A stretch of 64,000 nucleotides of DNA from Hirsutella rhossiliensis (Eukaryota; Ascomycota; Sordariomycetes; Hypocreales; Ophiocordycipitaceae), in the NCBI RefSeq assembly GCF_020360975.1, contig NW_025408680.1:1550001-1614000 (forward strand). Reading direction: 5' to 3'. Shown here one piece after another: positions 33,957 to 44,928 of this stretch. The position numbers and the translations under genes are program-made. Numbering within the stretch: the first letter of the stretch is position 1; each line of letters begins with the position of its first letter. The notes beneath the pieces are model-generated. The model saw nothing but the letters and a program-made list of their open reading frames with translations, did no database searches and was not told the DNA's origin.

Positions 33957-35806
33957 AGTCCCTGCACATAGAAATGGGCACCCCCCTGTTTTGGGCACCC
34001 CAAAAAAATCACGACCATTTTCAACACCATTAATTCAATCCCTTCTCACTGCCCACCACCGTGCACTACGATACAATCGTCACCTATTTCTGAAACCTCA
34101 GCTTCGGTTTCATCAGATTCTTCATTCTCAGCTGCGTTCACCTCCTCCTGCGCCCGTCGTATTGCCTCAATATTGGCGAACCTCGAATTCGGGCTCGTGA
34201 CCACCCTCTTCCTTTTTTTCGGCTTGACGGCCGCCAATTGTGTTTCCAGTGCCTGAATCTGCAATTGAGCGTTTGCTAAAAGGCCATCCTTCTCGTCAAA
34301 CCCTTTTGTGATCTTCCTGAACAGCAATCTCTTCGTGGGCACGTCGTCGTCTAGCTGGTTGAATTGAACTACCTGAACCTTCAGATCTTGCGAGCGCCTC
34401 GGGGTCGACCACGCAATCTGGGATGTGTCTGATTGCCAGTCACTGGTGGGTAAGTGGCTATTGAATGCATTGGCCACATTTTTCGCTTTCTTTTGCGTCT
34501 GTTGCTGTTCTCCAGCAGAAGAGGGCTCAAAGTGGCTTCGCCATCGACACCGGCCACAAACCCGTCGCTTTCCAGCCACCCTTGATGTTTGACACAGTGA
34601 GCGCTTGCTCGCGTGCTTTCTGGTAGCAGGAAAGAAAGTTTTGCTTGCCGACTGGGCTTGAATCGGTCAGGAGGCTGAGAAATCCGACCTGTTTGCGGTA
34701 GTAGTGCTTAAGAGCGGAGAAGACAGACAAATCGAGCGGTTGCAGCACATGAGAGGTATGGGGAGGTAAGAAAGAAGGTGAATCTGATGCGGGTAGAATA
34801 GATACATGAAGTAACCCGTCTCGTGACTTCCGTGGCCGTCCAATACTAGCAGTCTTCGCCCGGAGGGGTGGGGTGGCTGGGTTCTTGGAATGAACCCTTT
34901 TTCGAGCCACTCCACCGCAGTTTGGTCCGAAGTCCAGCCGTTCTTTGTCGCAGTGAATTGCCAGTCACTAAAAGTACTGAGATCTTCTGGGAACCACTGT
35001 TGCTGGACCGATTTGCCCTTGAAAATGACGAGTGGAGGAGGAAGGTGCCGGCAGCGGACACGCACTCGATGAACGACGTCCAGACCCGAGAACCAGGCGT
35101 CTTCTTTTGTACAGATCGTTTTTCAGCACTGCCAACGACCAGGCCATTCTCCCCAAGTCCTTCCATGATGCCTGCTTCATCCATGTTGTACCTGTTCTCC
35201 GGCTTAATAGCCAGAATCTCGGGAAGGAAGAAATTGTTGAACCAAGGCCGAATTACCTCGGTAGAAGCGCCGTTGACACGCGCAGAGTCTCTGTGATGGC
35301 ACTTCTGGGTCCGAACTGCAGGATTTCGTCTTAAAAATGCTTGCATCCAGTGTTTTCCGAGCGGTGTGTGGTCTCCTTTGACGGCGAGCATGCGCTGCGC
35401 GAACTGCCTGATCTGCGAGTGAGTGGGAGGAAGGCCCAAGGCGTCCTGAATGAGAATCCATTCGGTAAGTTGCTTTTCCTGTGTCTGAAAAGCCTCTGAA
35501 GAGCAGAAAATGCATCCTTTCTGCATTCGTGACCATGCATGCGATTGTAAGAGTTGCCCTCGGACGCCCCAATCGCGAGCAGCCTTCTTGGCGGATCCGC
35601 CATTGGCGATTGCCTCAAGGGCGCTGTGAATGTCAGACTCTGTATATTTCATCAGTAGTGGCTTGAAAACACACTCGTCAATTTTTTAGCAGATTGGATG
35701 CGTTTCCGCGGTGAAATTTGCTGTTGAAGTTGACGCAGCCGTTTAGGTTGGGCACCCATCTTGGGTGCCCAAAACAGGGGGGTGCCCATTTCTATGTGCA
35801 GGGACT
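33957..35806 (-). mobile_element. pogo-like DNA transposon 3, nested in hAT
   Basis: This 1850-bp element has perfect 44-bp inverted ends (33957-34000, 35763-35806) starting AGTCCCTGCACATAG. TA duplications flank it (33955-33956, 35807-35808). The ends contain a doubled GGGCACCC motif. It is different in sequence from the Fot-type copies. Confidence 0.93.
34046..35652 (-). pseudogene. pogo-like transposase 3, frameshifted
   Basis: The start is at 35652. The order is an HTH (KKAARDWGVRGQLLQS), a CENP-B-like region, then a DDE_1 core with first Asp in YNMDEAGIMEG, second in LLVLDGHGSHET and third in LQPLDLSVF. A tail follows with WKATGLWPVSMAKPL and IAWSTPRRSQDL and a Leu-rich coiled segment (QLQIQALETQLAAV), ending at 34046. 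Shifts are needed near 35045, 34790 and 34530. All three catalytic Asp are retained. Confidence 0.85.
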
Positions 35807-36827
35807 TAATAGGATGTCTATTGCCATTCGTGATAACTTCGGCCGTCGGTTCCTATGTCGCTCTTGAAGCCACCATGATAAAGCAGTTGTTGGCGCAATC
35901 TCATATGGATCACCTGAGATGTAATCTTCATACTCGTCTTGACTTGTAGGTCGAGCACAATTCTGCAGATTTCTTGAAATACGATCAAATGCATCAAGGC
36001 CATTGTCTTCTTCTTCGTCCAGTACATGATACGAAATTGTACCGTCGTTTGTATTTCGGTAAGAGTAGCAAAGGTCTTTGACCCGTTTGAAAGCAGTTTT
36101 ATGCCACTTCTTCTAATTTGAGTGGATGTACGTCGTGCGATAGCTTGGATGAAGGACCAAAGAAGCGGCGTAATAGGGCGAATTCTCTTTATTGATAATT
36201 TCTTGGTCAAGGTAGCCTTTGAAGACACGGCCCAGATCCCACGCTTGCCCGTAGAGTTGATCAAATCCTTCGATGATGGACGGTTGAAGAGGAGATAAAT
36301 TCTCTGCGACGTTGATGTCATACTTTCTTGCCCTCAGGGTGTTTTCGAAAGCTGGCGGTGACAGAAGTACTGTAGGGATCATTCTGGGGACAATAAAGAT
36401 AATATATGAGGCGGTTCCTGCCTTTGAACTCCGCTTCCCCTAACCCTTTTACTACCGGTACATTACTGCCAGATGAGCATGTTTTCATGATCCAAAAGCA
36501 GGTTTTCTCTTGTCTTGGGAGATATAGACGCGAATGAATCCGAAGCAATGGATTCAGAATCGAAGAAACATAACTAACACAGGCTCAGAATCCATTGTCG
36601 CCAGGTGATAATGGTATGCTGTGGGTTGGTGGTGAGGCTGATTTTGTGGATGTGCGGATTTGTAGCGGGGTTCCAGGCCCACAGCCCTGTAGGTAGCCCC
36701 CTGTAGGAACCCTTGTTAGTGGCGTGGTTCAGCCAATAGTATGGAAATACATGGATCCATATCCATACCTATTCCATGCCATTCATGGAAAGGGTATTTC
36801 CATATTTAGATATGGAAAACCACCCTG

Positions 36828-37330
36828 GTGGCGATGTCGCCACCCAGGCCGCCTAGATGACGTTGTCATCTAGAAGGTTCGATACCACCGCTTACCAACG
36901 ACATTTGTCGGTGGACCAGGGTAGCCCTGTTAGGGAGGGACCCGGAGAAGGGATTCCTGGCCCATGTAGCAGGAACGCATGAGGACTTCCTGAGTAAGGA
37001 AGGCAACCCCTTTATGCGTGGGCACAGCCACGTATGCGTGGGTAGAGCCCATTACTCAGGAGGTCCCCAGAAGTCCCTAAGACCTCCTGTATAAATAGCC
37101 CCTTCAGACTGCCCCTTTAGACATAGAACATGCATCTTGAACCTTCGTGTGTGACCCCCTTCTTATTCCGATGTGTATTGGCATAACGTTCCACCAACAA
37201 CATTATTCATCCTTCTCAGTCACCTTTGCTAGAGTCAGCCCGACTAGGTAACCTTCGGACTTAGATCGTTAACCCGTTTTCACGACACTTTCCCAATATT
37301 TCTCATGCCAGTCTCTCACAACGCAATAAA
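36828..37330. other. Intergenic, possible LTR-like or promoter sequence
   Basis: The stretch contains a TATAAATAG box near 37091 followed by a pyrimidine-rich leader, and a TGTTAGGGAGGG sequence near 36926. The composition resembles an LTR, but no second copy or target duplication is present to confirm it. It directly precedes the second Fot-type transposase, whose expected left inverted repeat is absent. Confidence 0.3.
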
Positions 37331-39097
37331 AATGCCTTCATCGCGGCCTCGTTGGAAATATACAGAAGACGACGTGGCCGAGGCTATATTAGATATCACC
37401 GATAACGGCTGTTCACCCTCTCAAGCGGCTCAGAGATGGGAGTGCCTCGAAGGACTCTGATCGACAGATTTAACGGCCTGACGGCCATGAAAGAGCAAAT
37501 TCAGCCTGGTCAGCGTTTGTCCAAGAATCAGGAAGATAAATTGGCTTTCTGGATTCTTCGTCAGGAGTCTCTGGGATATGCTCCGTCCCACAATCAGATT
37601 CGCGCTTGCGTCATGGGCTTGTTAAGACATCAAGGCGAACAACCAGAATTAGGACGCAACTGGGTAGCCAGATTCATCGAGCGCCACCGAGACCTTAAGA
37701 CTAAGATCGGTAGACGTCAGGAAGCTAATAGGTTTGAATCCTTCACGCCTAAGGCGGTTCATTGGTACTTCGATATCAGGGAGGGCCAGCACGGCTGGAT
37801 TCGGCCTGAGAACATTGTTAACGTTGACGAAGGAGGCATCATGATCGGTTTTGGCAAGCCGCCATTTCTCTTTTCTCTTTATTTTTGAAATTTGACTAAC
37901 TAGACTCTCTTCGTTAGGGTTGGATAGCCTGGTGGTCGGAAGCGCGGACCCAAAGCGAAAGGCTCTTCTCAAGGGACCACAAACTCGAAATTGGACTTCG
38001 TTTATCGAAGCTATCACTGCGGACGGCCGTTCCTTGACTCCTGGCATAATATTCAAGGGGAAAGGAACTCCAAAAACAGTGGTTCCTTCATGAATTCAAG
38101 AAGATAGCGAACTGGCATTACATAACTTCACCAAACGGGTGGACTGATGACCACATTGGTGTTGAATGGCTTGAAAGAGTCTATTTGCCCCAGACCAAGC
38201 CTGCCGAGGAGTCCAATGCCAGATTAATCATTCTAGACGGCCACGGGAGCCATGCAACGGTACTGATCTTTGTTTACCTAGCCAAAGGTCGCTGCTAACC
38301 GAGCGAAGGACGAATGGATGGCTACATGCTTTTTGAACAACGTTTACTGTTGCTACCTTCCAGCACACTGCTCTCACGGCCTCCAGCCATTGGAAAATGG
38401 AGTATTCAACGCCTCCAAAGCTGCATATCGACGAGAGTTGGAAAAGTTCGCTTCCCTTACTGATTCTGCTCCGATGGATAAGGTCAATTTCATCAGAGCC
38501 TACGCCAAGGCTCGTGAAGTGGGAATGACGAAGAAGAATATACTCTCCGGCTGGAGAGTTACTGGCAATTGGCCAATTTCGCGAGCCAAAGCTCTACGGC
38601 ACCCAGAAATCCAAGAGGGTAGGCGGAATGACAGCCCAAAAAGGACTCCGGAGCCGGCGCCGTATTTTGGCTCGGATGATACACCAAAAACCAGCCGCCA
38701 GATTCGCGATCTTGGGCTAAAAAAAACACCAAAGACACAGAGACGGTATAACGTGATAGCCAAAGGCTTTGAGACTCAACAACAGACGTTAATGGCGCAT
38801 GCCACGAGAATTGCTGGCATGGAGGAGGAACTGGCACGCCTGAAGAGAGGGAAGAAGAGGAAGGCTATTCCGAATCCCAATAAACGTTTCATGACTCTGA
38901 GCGAGGCTCTAGCCTCTGTAGAAGCCAATCCAGAAAAAGGAAGCGAAAAGAAGCATGTTGTGGTGAACCATAGCTCTTCGGGGGAGTCAGGGCCAGAATC
39001 GGAGGCTGCTTCAGTTATTGAAGTCAGAGAAGAAACCATACTACCTCAGCGCACCACACGATCGGGGAGGCCGGTCAAAAGCCCTAAAATCCAATAG
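37331..39097 (+). pseudogene. pogo/Fot-type transposase, copy 2
   Basis: The protein begins at ATG 37331 with a psq-like HTH, then a CENP-B-like domain and a DDE_1 core (VDEGG, ILDGHGSH, LQPLENGVF), so the third acidic residue is Glu rather than Asp. Introns are at 37854-37917 (64 nt, GCAAGC donor, ACTAAC branch) and 38260-38308 (49 nt, CTAAC branch). The 3' part encodes a basic coiled tail ending in TRSGRPVKSPKIQ at 39097. Two single-base changes in short G runs (about 37438 and about 38065) break the frame. It is close to copy 1 but not identical. Confidence 0.85.
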
Positions 39098-39207
39098 ATA
39101 CATCAATTGTAAATTTACACCAGGCAACCATTTGCAAATAACTTTTATTTTGGTCAAGTTGTGTGTAAGTGAAATAGTTAAGTTTTGGTGGTGGTTTTTT
39201 TTTTTGC

Positions 39208-39249
39208 CTGGCGAAAGGGTGGGGTTGGCGAAAGGGTGGTGGTGCATGG
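39208..39249. repeat. Right inverted end of pogo copy 2
   Basis: Two GGCGAAAGGGTGG-type units end in GTGCATGG and are followed by TA. This is the counterpart of the copy 1 end. No matching left end is found upstream of 37331. Confidence 0.75.
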
Positions 39250-39278
39250 TAAGACGGGGCATGGGGAGCTGGTCAACC

Positions 39279-39397
39279 ATCAACGCAACGTCAACCAACT
39301 CAACATAGGGCCAAGGTTGATCAACTCAACGGAGGAAAAGCTTATTAATCGGTCAACTCACTCAACTGAGGGCTGAGGTTGAGTTGGTTGCGTTGAT
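39279..39397. repeat. Inverted repeat rich in CAAC, MITE-like
   Basis: ATCAACGCAAC and AACCAACTCAAC (39279-39304) are matched by GTTGAGTTGGTTGCGTTGAT at 39378-39397. It could be a small non-autonomous element or a degraded element end. Confidence 0.5.
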
Positions 39398-39409
39398 CGC
39401 CACCCTGAT

Positions 39410-39763
39410 TGGAAGACCCCCCAGCCGTTATTATGGTGGACTTTGATAGCTACGACGGACCGCCGTATCTAACAACTAACGAGGGCAGGAAAATCTCACC
39501 CATCCTCCCAGTCAGGCGAGACTCCCCTGATGGTGGCGTTTGCTATCACTGTTCACAAATGCCAGAGCCTAACGAAGGATCAAATAGTTACTGATCTCGC
39601 TACACGCGACTTCCAGGCCGGCATTAGCTATGTTGCTGTGTCACGGGTTACGTCGCTGCAAGGCTTACTCCTTGAGGCGCCTTTCGATCGTCAGAGCCTC
39701 TATAACCACACGCCGACGGAAGGTTATACGCCTGCGTTTCCTACGTATTACATTCACGGCTGA
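39410..39763 (+). pseudogene. Helitron helicase C-terminal fragment
   Basis: The frames read VIMVDFDSYDGPPYLTTNEG and ILPVRRD, then AFAITVHKCQSL and AGISYVAVSRVTSLQG, ending at 39763. These match the last part of the Helitron 1 helicase (PIF1 motifs V and VI). A shift separates the two halves. Nothing of the Rep or Walker regions is present, so it is a truncated copy. Confidence 0.8.
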
Positions 39764-40169
39764 CTATGAGACAGGGATGAAAATGCGCCTCGCTGACCAA
39801 CAACGGCGTCAGGGTCAACAGCTGAGCGATGCACCGTATCCACCGCTTTACCTTGACTAAACGCCGTCTTCGTATAAGCTACAGGGAAGTGGGCGGTTCG
39901 ATATAGGGTATATAGTTAGATTGGGCCAGTCAAGGAGCGGTTTAAACAGCTGGATGGCCGCTGCAGGCGAAAGGGGGGTTCTAGGGGGTCCCCCCTAGGA
40001 AAGTTGAATTGCAGGTATACGATGTTCACCCTTTCGGGCTGGATATTCAGCCGTTAAGCCCCTTGCATTGGCAACTTAACGGGTGTTCGAAGTATTTTAG
40101 CCTTTCATTAATTTGGCTCTATCTAAGGCTGTTCTTTGTAGCTATAACTCCAAGGGTTGATGCGCAAGC
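39764..40169. other. Spacer with a palindrome
   Basis: CTAGGGGGTCCCCCCTAG at 39981-39998 is a near-perfect 8-bp stem with a 2-nt loop. It may be a Helitron 3' hairpin remnant or a terminator-like structure downstream of the diterpene synthase gene. No CTRRT end is evident. Confidence 0.3.
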
Positions 40170-43100
40170 TTAGGTTTTGATCTTACTCGAAAGATCCCGT
40201 TGAACATAAAGTTGGTCAAACATGTCTGTGACGTCACAAAACAATCTGATGACACTCATTTTCCTTTTCTTGAAAGCCCTGGATTCGCACGGCCCAAGCT
40301 GTGTTTTCAGAGACTGTCGCTCAAGCAAATCAAGCGCACGGATGAGACAGTCATGTTCATAATCCGCCAACACAGCAAGAGCGTGCTTCTTTTCCGTTGG
40401 CTCCTCGGGTGATACGGATGAGTAGTGCCCAAATTCAGGGAAATGGACAGAATTGACGTTGTGTTCTGCGGTGTCACGAGCAACAGAGCCGAAATCGTTG
40501 TACATGCGGCACATCGTCGTCAGATGTCGAGCGGCTGCAGCTGCAATGTACTTCTCCGTCACAGTGGGGAACACTTCTATGCCGGAACCTAATGAGGACG
40601 AGATGAGGCAACACGCGAAAGCGAATGAGTATGCGCACGCCACATGATCTGCTCCTGTTGTGCGGACCCAGTTGAAAAAGGATCGCCTGGCGGATGTGTA
40701 GACAGTGTTGTTCTGCAGCCCTTGCTGCTCAAACCGTGAATTTTCCTCAGCTTGAGTTGCATGGGCATGCAGAAAAGCTCGCAGCTCATGATACAAGTTC
40801 TGGCGATCCCAAGCACTGCTGGTCAAAACTAGCTCGTGGTTGAGAACATATGCCACGAAGCGAGTCAAAGGAACGCTGACTTCCTGGGGCGCTAGCGAAT
40901 TGCTTCCGACAAGGTCACCGGTGGTTGATTGAGCATTTTTGAAGCGATTCGTGTTATTAGATGGATCGCTGCTCTGCTGTTGAACCGTGCCATCAATGAT
41001 CTGATCGATTAGTTCATGTAGGATAGAGACATCTTTGATAGCAGGCGAAGCGACAGCCTCGATGAGTTCGTCGATCTGAAAGCCGAGCATAGACAACCGC
41101 ATAAGGTCGTAGAGCAATGACGTAGGCGCAAAAGTACGAACCCTGTTGTTACAACCAATCCACGTAAAGGGGATGATGTTTAGATACTTGTCCTCGGCTA
41201 TGTGGATCTCGTCTCTGTCAAACACTTTGAGTCGTTGGGCTCGAAGAAGCGGTATGAAAAGGCTTGATTCGACCAGCGACCCTCGGAGTACCCAGTCCGG
41301 GAGCCTGGAAAATAGTGGCGTTTGGCGCACCAGATTCGTGTACCCATTCAGCTCTGTCGCGGTGAGAGCAGGTGGGAGACTATGGCCAACAGCTCCAATG
41401 GTCTGCTTCACATGAGGAACGTTGAGAGCGGCAATCTCATACGCTTCTGCGACAAAAGCAACTCGATAAGCTGTTTTCGAGGCCCAGCCGTGATCCATTC
41501 GCTGGTAATCACGGGAGTCCAGAAAAAGAACCCCACGGTCAATAGCAGCTTGTATCTGGACCAGCAGATCCCGGAAAAATAATCCCTTTCGGGCCTCGGC
41601 TAGCGTCAGGATGGCATAACAGGTTTGCTCTGGGAGCCCGCCCCAAGAGCCGTCCTCTTCTTGCTCCATCAGCGTCCGGAAGCAAGCCTGAAACAAGGAA
41701 ATGCAAACTCTCGAATGAAGTTCCTGACTGACAATATCAGAAAGGGCACCACCGTCTAGGAGTTCAAGGAACAGTGTAAAGGCTTCTGCTAAGAGCATGG
41801 TCGGATACAGGTGGCTCAGGTGCTGAGATCCAGTGTCAGAGATAAACTGACCAGTCCCGGGAAAGGAGGTACTTACCCATTTGTCCTTTACATGGCAATC
41901 ACTGGACCACCAGTGTCCACAGATGTATTTGGTCGTCTTTAAGATTTGCGAATGGTAACAAGAAACATCTGGCTGGTGAAGAAGGGCGACGAGGACGTGA
42001 CAGTTGGATGTGAGACTCGGATCCCGTTCTGAGCCGAATGTAATGAAATGATCCTGTCCTTCGTAGCCCTCAATCATTCGATCCGGGCTAACTTGGTGAT
42101 CCAGCAGGCTTAGAGCCAAAAGGCCTTTGGCTGTATCATCCACGTCTGGGGCGCGCGGGGCTATTGCTAGGTCAGCACACAACCATATTTTGTAACGCTG
42201 CCAGTGTAGGCAAGTTGGACGGGATTTACCAAACCCAATGATGCCACCTTCTTCTTCAAAGGCCTTGCGGAGGGTATTTGCCATGCATTGTAGTTCCGCG
42301 CATTCTAGATCCAACTTGGAAAAGCCGCTCCGAAGTAGTGTCGCCAGAACCTAGATCAAACTGTCAGCTCTTCCCACCTCAGCAAGTTGATAATATTGAC
42401 TTACCCAACTGTACTCAAAATGCGTTATCGGAAATGTTCCGGGGATTCCGCCGCTGCCATGCCCAGCACCGGCCTTGATAACGTGGCGGAGGTACGCTTC
42501 GGCTTCTTCGTCCCAGTGTGATGCGTGAATTAAATAGGCGGCAGTAGACGAGGGCGAAGCCATCATGGAACCTTGCCAGAGGTGATGGGAAACCTGGTCA
42601 AAGTCGATCTTGCCGACAAAGGCCTCGAGCGAGTGAATCGCTGACGATGGCTTCTGCTCGTACAAGGACTCTGGTTTGAAACGGGACATTTTTTCGTTAT
42701 TCATCGCCATGAGAACCGCTTTGCAAGCGAAGTCGAAACTTAACGCCACGTCTTCCTGCTCGAGATAACTGAGCAAGGAGGGAACAATCATCTCAACACC
42801 GATGTGATTAACCTCCAAGACGTCGTTCCATGCCTCCAATTGTTTCTTAAGTGATTTAGAGCCGCTTGCAATGCGTTTCCTCAGCTCTCCAAGGGACACA
42901 TTGTTCACTTGGAGTGGTTCTTTGACATGTTTGAGGAGAGCCAACAGGGCCGAAGCGGTATCCAGGATTCCTGCGGTTTGTGTTGCAGGAGGAGAGCCCC
43001 AACTGCCATCATCCACCTGTATTTCTAGCAAATAGTAGAAGCTCTCGGGGAAGAGCCAATGCTTCTTGCTGTCAGTTATCTTCATGACCATAGCTACCCA

Positions 43101-43280
43101 AGCTGTGTCATAGACTTGGCAGCTGGCCGTGCTAAGACCGTAGTGACGGTCGCAGCTGGTGAAACACCTGGCTATGAGTGACCTGGCGGCTGAGCCAAGA
43201 GGTCGCAAGTCGTTTCTCTTGTTTGTTTCCATCTTGAAAGTCTCTAAATGACTCTGGTTTAGCTTTACCATATACACCAT
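40170..43280 (-). CDS. Bifunctional class II/class I diterpene synthase (CPS/KS type)
   Basis: Three exons (43280-42405, 42350-41877, 41822-40170) encode 1000 residues. The introns are 42351-42404 and 41823-41876, each 54 nt, with GTAAGT donors and CTGAC branches. The second intron is in frame and would add 18 spurious residues if unspliced. The N-terminal half carries the class II acid motif DVDD (about residue 360), which protonates GGPP to a copalyl-diphosphate-like product. The class I half has DELIE (a DExxE form of the Asp-rich motif) and NDFGSVARDTAE (the NSE/DTE Mg-binding motif). QxxDGSWG repeats occur in both halves. Length and layout match fungal ent-kaurene or aphidicolanol-type synthases. 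The product cannot be told from sequence. The frame is intact, in contrast to its surroundings. Confidence 0.93.
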
Positions 43281-44928
43281 GGCGACACGTGCACGTACTG
43301 GATTGCTCGTGCGGAGTAAGAAGTCAGTCGGAACGCTTCAGATGCTTTCGAGAACTTGAAGCTGAGCATCCAATAACCGGCGATGCCTTGCCTCGGGCGT
43401 TCGTGAGACTCTTCAAGTGAAAGACTGGTCAGACTCCAGCCTCGGCTTCACCGGGTGTGATTATGTGAGGTGCTGGGTTGGAGGTGAATATGTTGGGCAA
43501 CGCGAAGAGCAAGAGCTTGAATGTAACCCCAGACTGGCGAATATAAGATGCCATTTGGCGTACGATGCTCCGAACCCTGCTAGTGCCTGCAGGAGCGGCG
43601 TATTTGTAAGCGGTTTGTTTGTTTTAGATATGTGTTGGTCGTACCGGTACTCTGGGAATGGAGCGGCTAGCGTTCCAAATATCGCCAACCCTGAGCCAGC
43701 ACTTGCACCCACCCCCCGCGGAGTATGAATAGCATGCATGTGCACATGCGGGGCGGTTTCACTGGCATGCTCCCTTATCCTAGCGGATTCGTTCTGCATG
43801 ACCCCAAGTGCGAGACAATATTGGGTGGCCTTGGTGGGTATGAAATCTCCACCCCCGCCTTATTAGGGAAAGCAAGCCTATTATTGGGCTTGCAGAGATG
43901 TGTGAATTGCGTATGTGTGTGTTCTTCTTGGGGGCGCGCCCGGGCCCCTTTTTGGGGTCTCTCGGGCTCTATTCCAATGAGTCATCTGCTTATCTCCCTA
44001 TCGTACGTGACCCATGCTCCCGTTGTTCTGACAGATTGTTAACTACCCCCAAACTCTAGCTGAGACATGGACAACGCACACCCGCATTACTCGTGCCCTT
44101 CCGGTCTTCTTCGTCAATGTGGGGGTAAGATGGTACTGAAGGCCACGTAAGTCATCTACGTCAGCAACCTCAGCTCGATCTCCCCGATCAATAGCTCTTC
44201 TAGCTATTAGATTGATAGTTCAGTCTCTCGAGACTCCTTAGAAGGTCCCCGTTCGAATAGGGGATCATCCGGACCCCTCAGTGGTCTAGGAAGAAGGAAT
44301 CAACAATCTGCAGACTTTCCTTACCAGTTTCAAGTTGTATTACCCAGAGAGAAGACCTAGAGACCTGAACTCTTTCGGACCTTCTTCTCGACAGAATGGG
44401 GCTGTGATAGCCTTGGGTTTTTTACAGGAGGTCATCTACTTGGGGGCCTAAAAGTCGGCCCAATCCCCGCGCATGTCAAGTCATGCACCGGGGAGGCTAT
44501 CGCACGGAGGATGAGCAAGTGGGCATAAAGATCAGGGACTGGAAGACTCTTGATTCTGCTATCTAAGGTGGGAAAGAGGCGAGATCCTTATAGACTGCCT
44601 GAATATGAGAATGGAAGGGAATGGTAGTGAATGGAAGCATCTTGATCAGATCATCTGGAAGCCACTGATGCGTTGATGGTGCGTCCTAGACGTTTCTGTG
44701 GGGAAATGTGGAAACGGACTGTGCGAATAGGGGGTCAGACCTTTGGAGGCTGATATCCTATGTGTGACAGAGGCCGTTGAGTAGGAAAAAAGTCGTTGGT
44801 TGGGAAAAAAAAGGATACCTCGCACTACTAGGGGGTGCCTAAAAGTCGGCCCCCGACCCTGTTCCAAAGGGACACAGCATTGGCTCTCACAACTTAAAGG
44901 GTGCCTGTGAGTGCAGCCCTTCAAAATT
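43281..44928. other. Intergenic between diterpene synthase and GGPP synthase
   Basis: This 1.6-kb stretch holds the diterpene synthase promoter (its start context is GCCATGG) and the GGPP synthase 3' region. ORFs here are short and overlap on both strands, and none shows a domain. A GGGGGCC(T)AAAAGTCGGCCC-like phrase occurs twice (near 44441 and 44831), an unexplained short duplication. Confidence 0.45.

Larger units (their letters stand above)
33790..36548 (-). pseudogene. hAT transposase C-terminal part, split by the nested element
   Basis: Reading from 36382 the sequence gives SPYYAASLVLHPSYRTTYIH, typical of hAT proteins. It then reaches an in-frame TAG where a Trp codon is expected, followed by a DEYEDYI-type linker and WWLQERHRNRRPKLSRMAID of the dimerisation domain, up to 35809. 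After the nested pogo-like element is removed with one TA, the frame runs on at 33954 with SMPAMSDEPERVFSGARRTI and ends at 33790. This is the hallmark C-terminus of hAT transposases. The N-terminal BED and RNase H-like regions are missing. Confidence 0.8.
33494..36827 (-). mobile_element. hAT-type element, internally deleted, with a nested pogo-like element
   Basis: The 17-bp ends CAGGGTGGTTTTCCATA (33494-33510 and its complement 36811-36827) start with the CAGGG typical of hAT transposons. Only the C-terminal part of a hAT transposase remains inside. An 8-bp target duplication is not evident (CCCTTACA versus GTGGCGAT). The element is 3334 bp with the nested insertion and about 1.48 kb without it. 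Inward of the right end are further TCCAT/ATGGA half-sites, as often seen in hAT subterminal regions. Confidence 0.7.

Noticed and set aside
36926..37275. Solo copia-type LTR
   Set aside because: TGTTAGG start and TATA box are suggestive, but no matching 3' terminus, partner LTR or target duplication was found.
43461..43799. Small gene upstream of the diterpene synthase
   Set aside because: Overlapping ORFs on both strands with no domain or splice evidence. Treated as promoter region.
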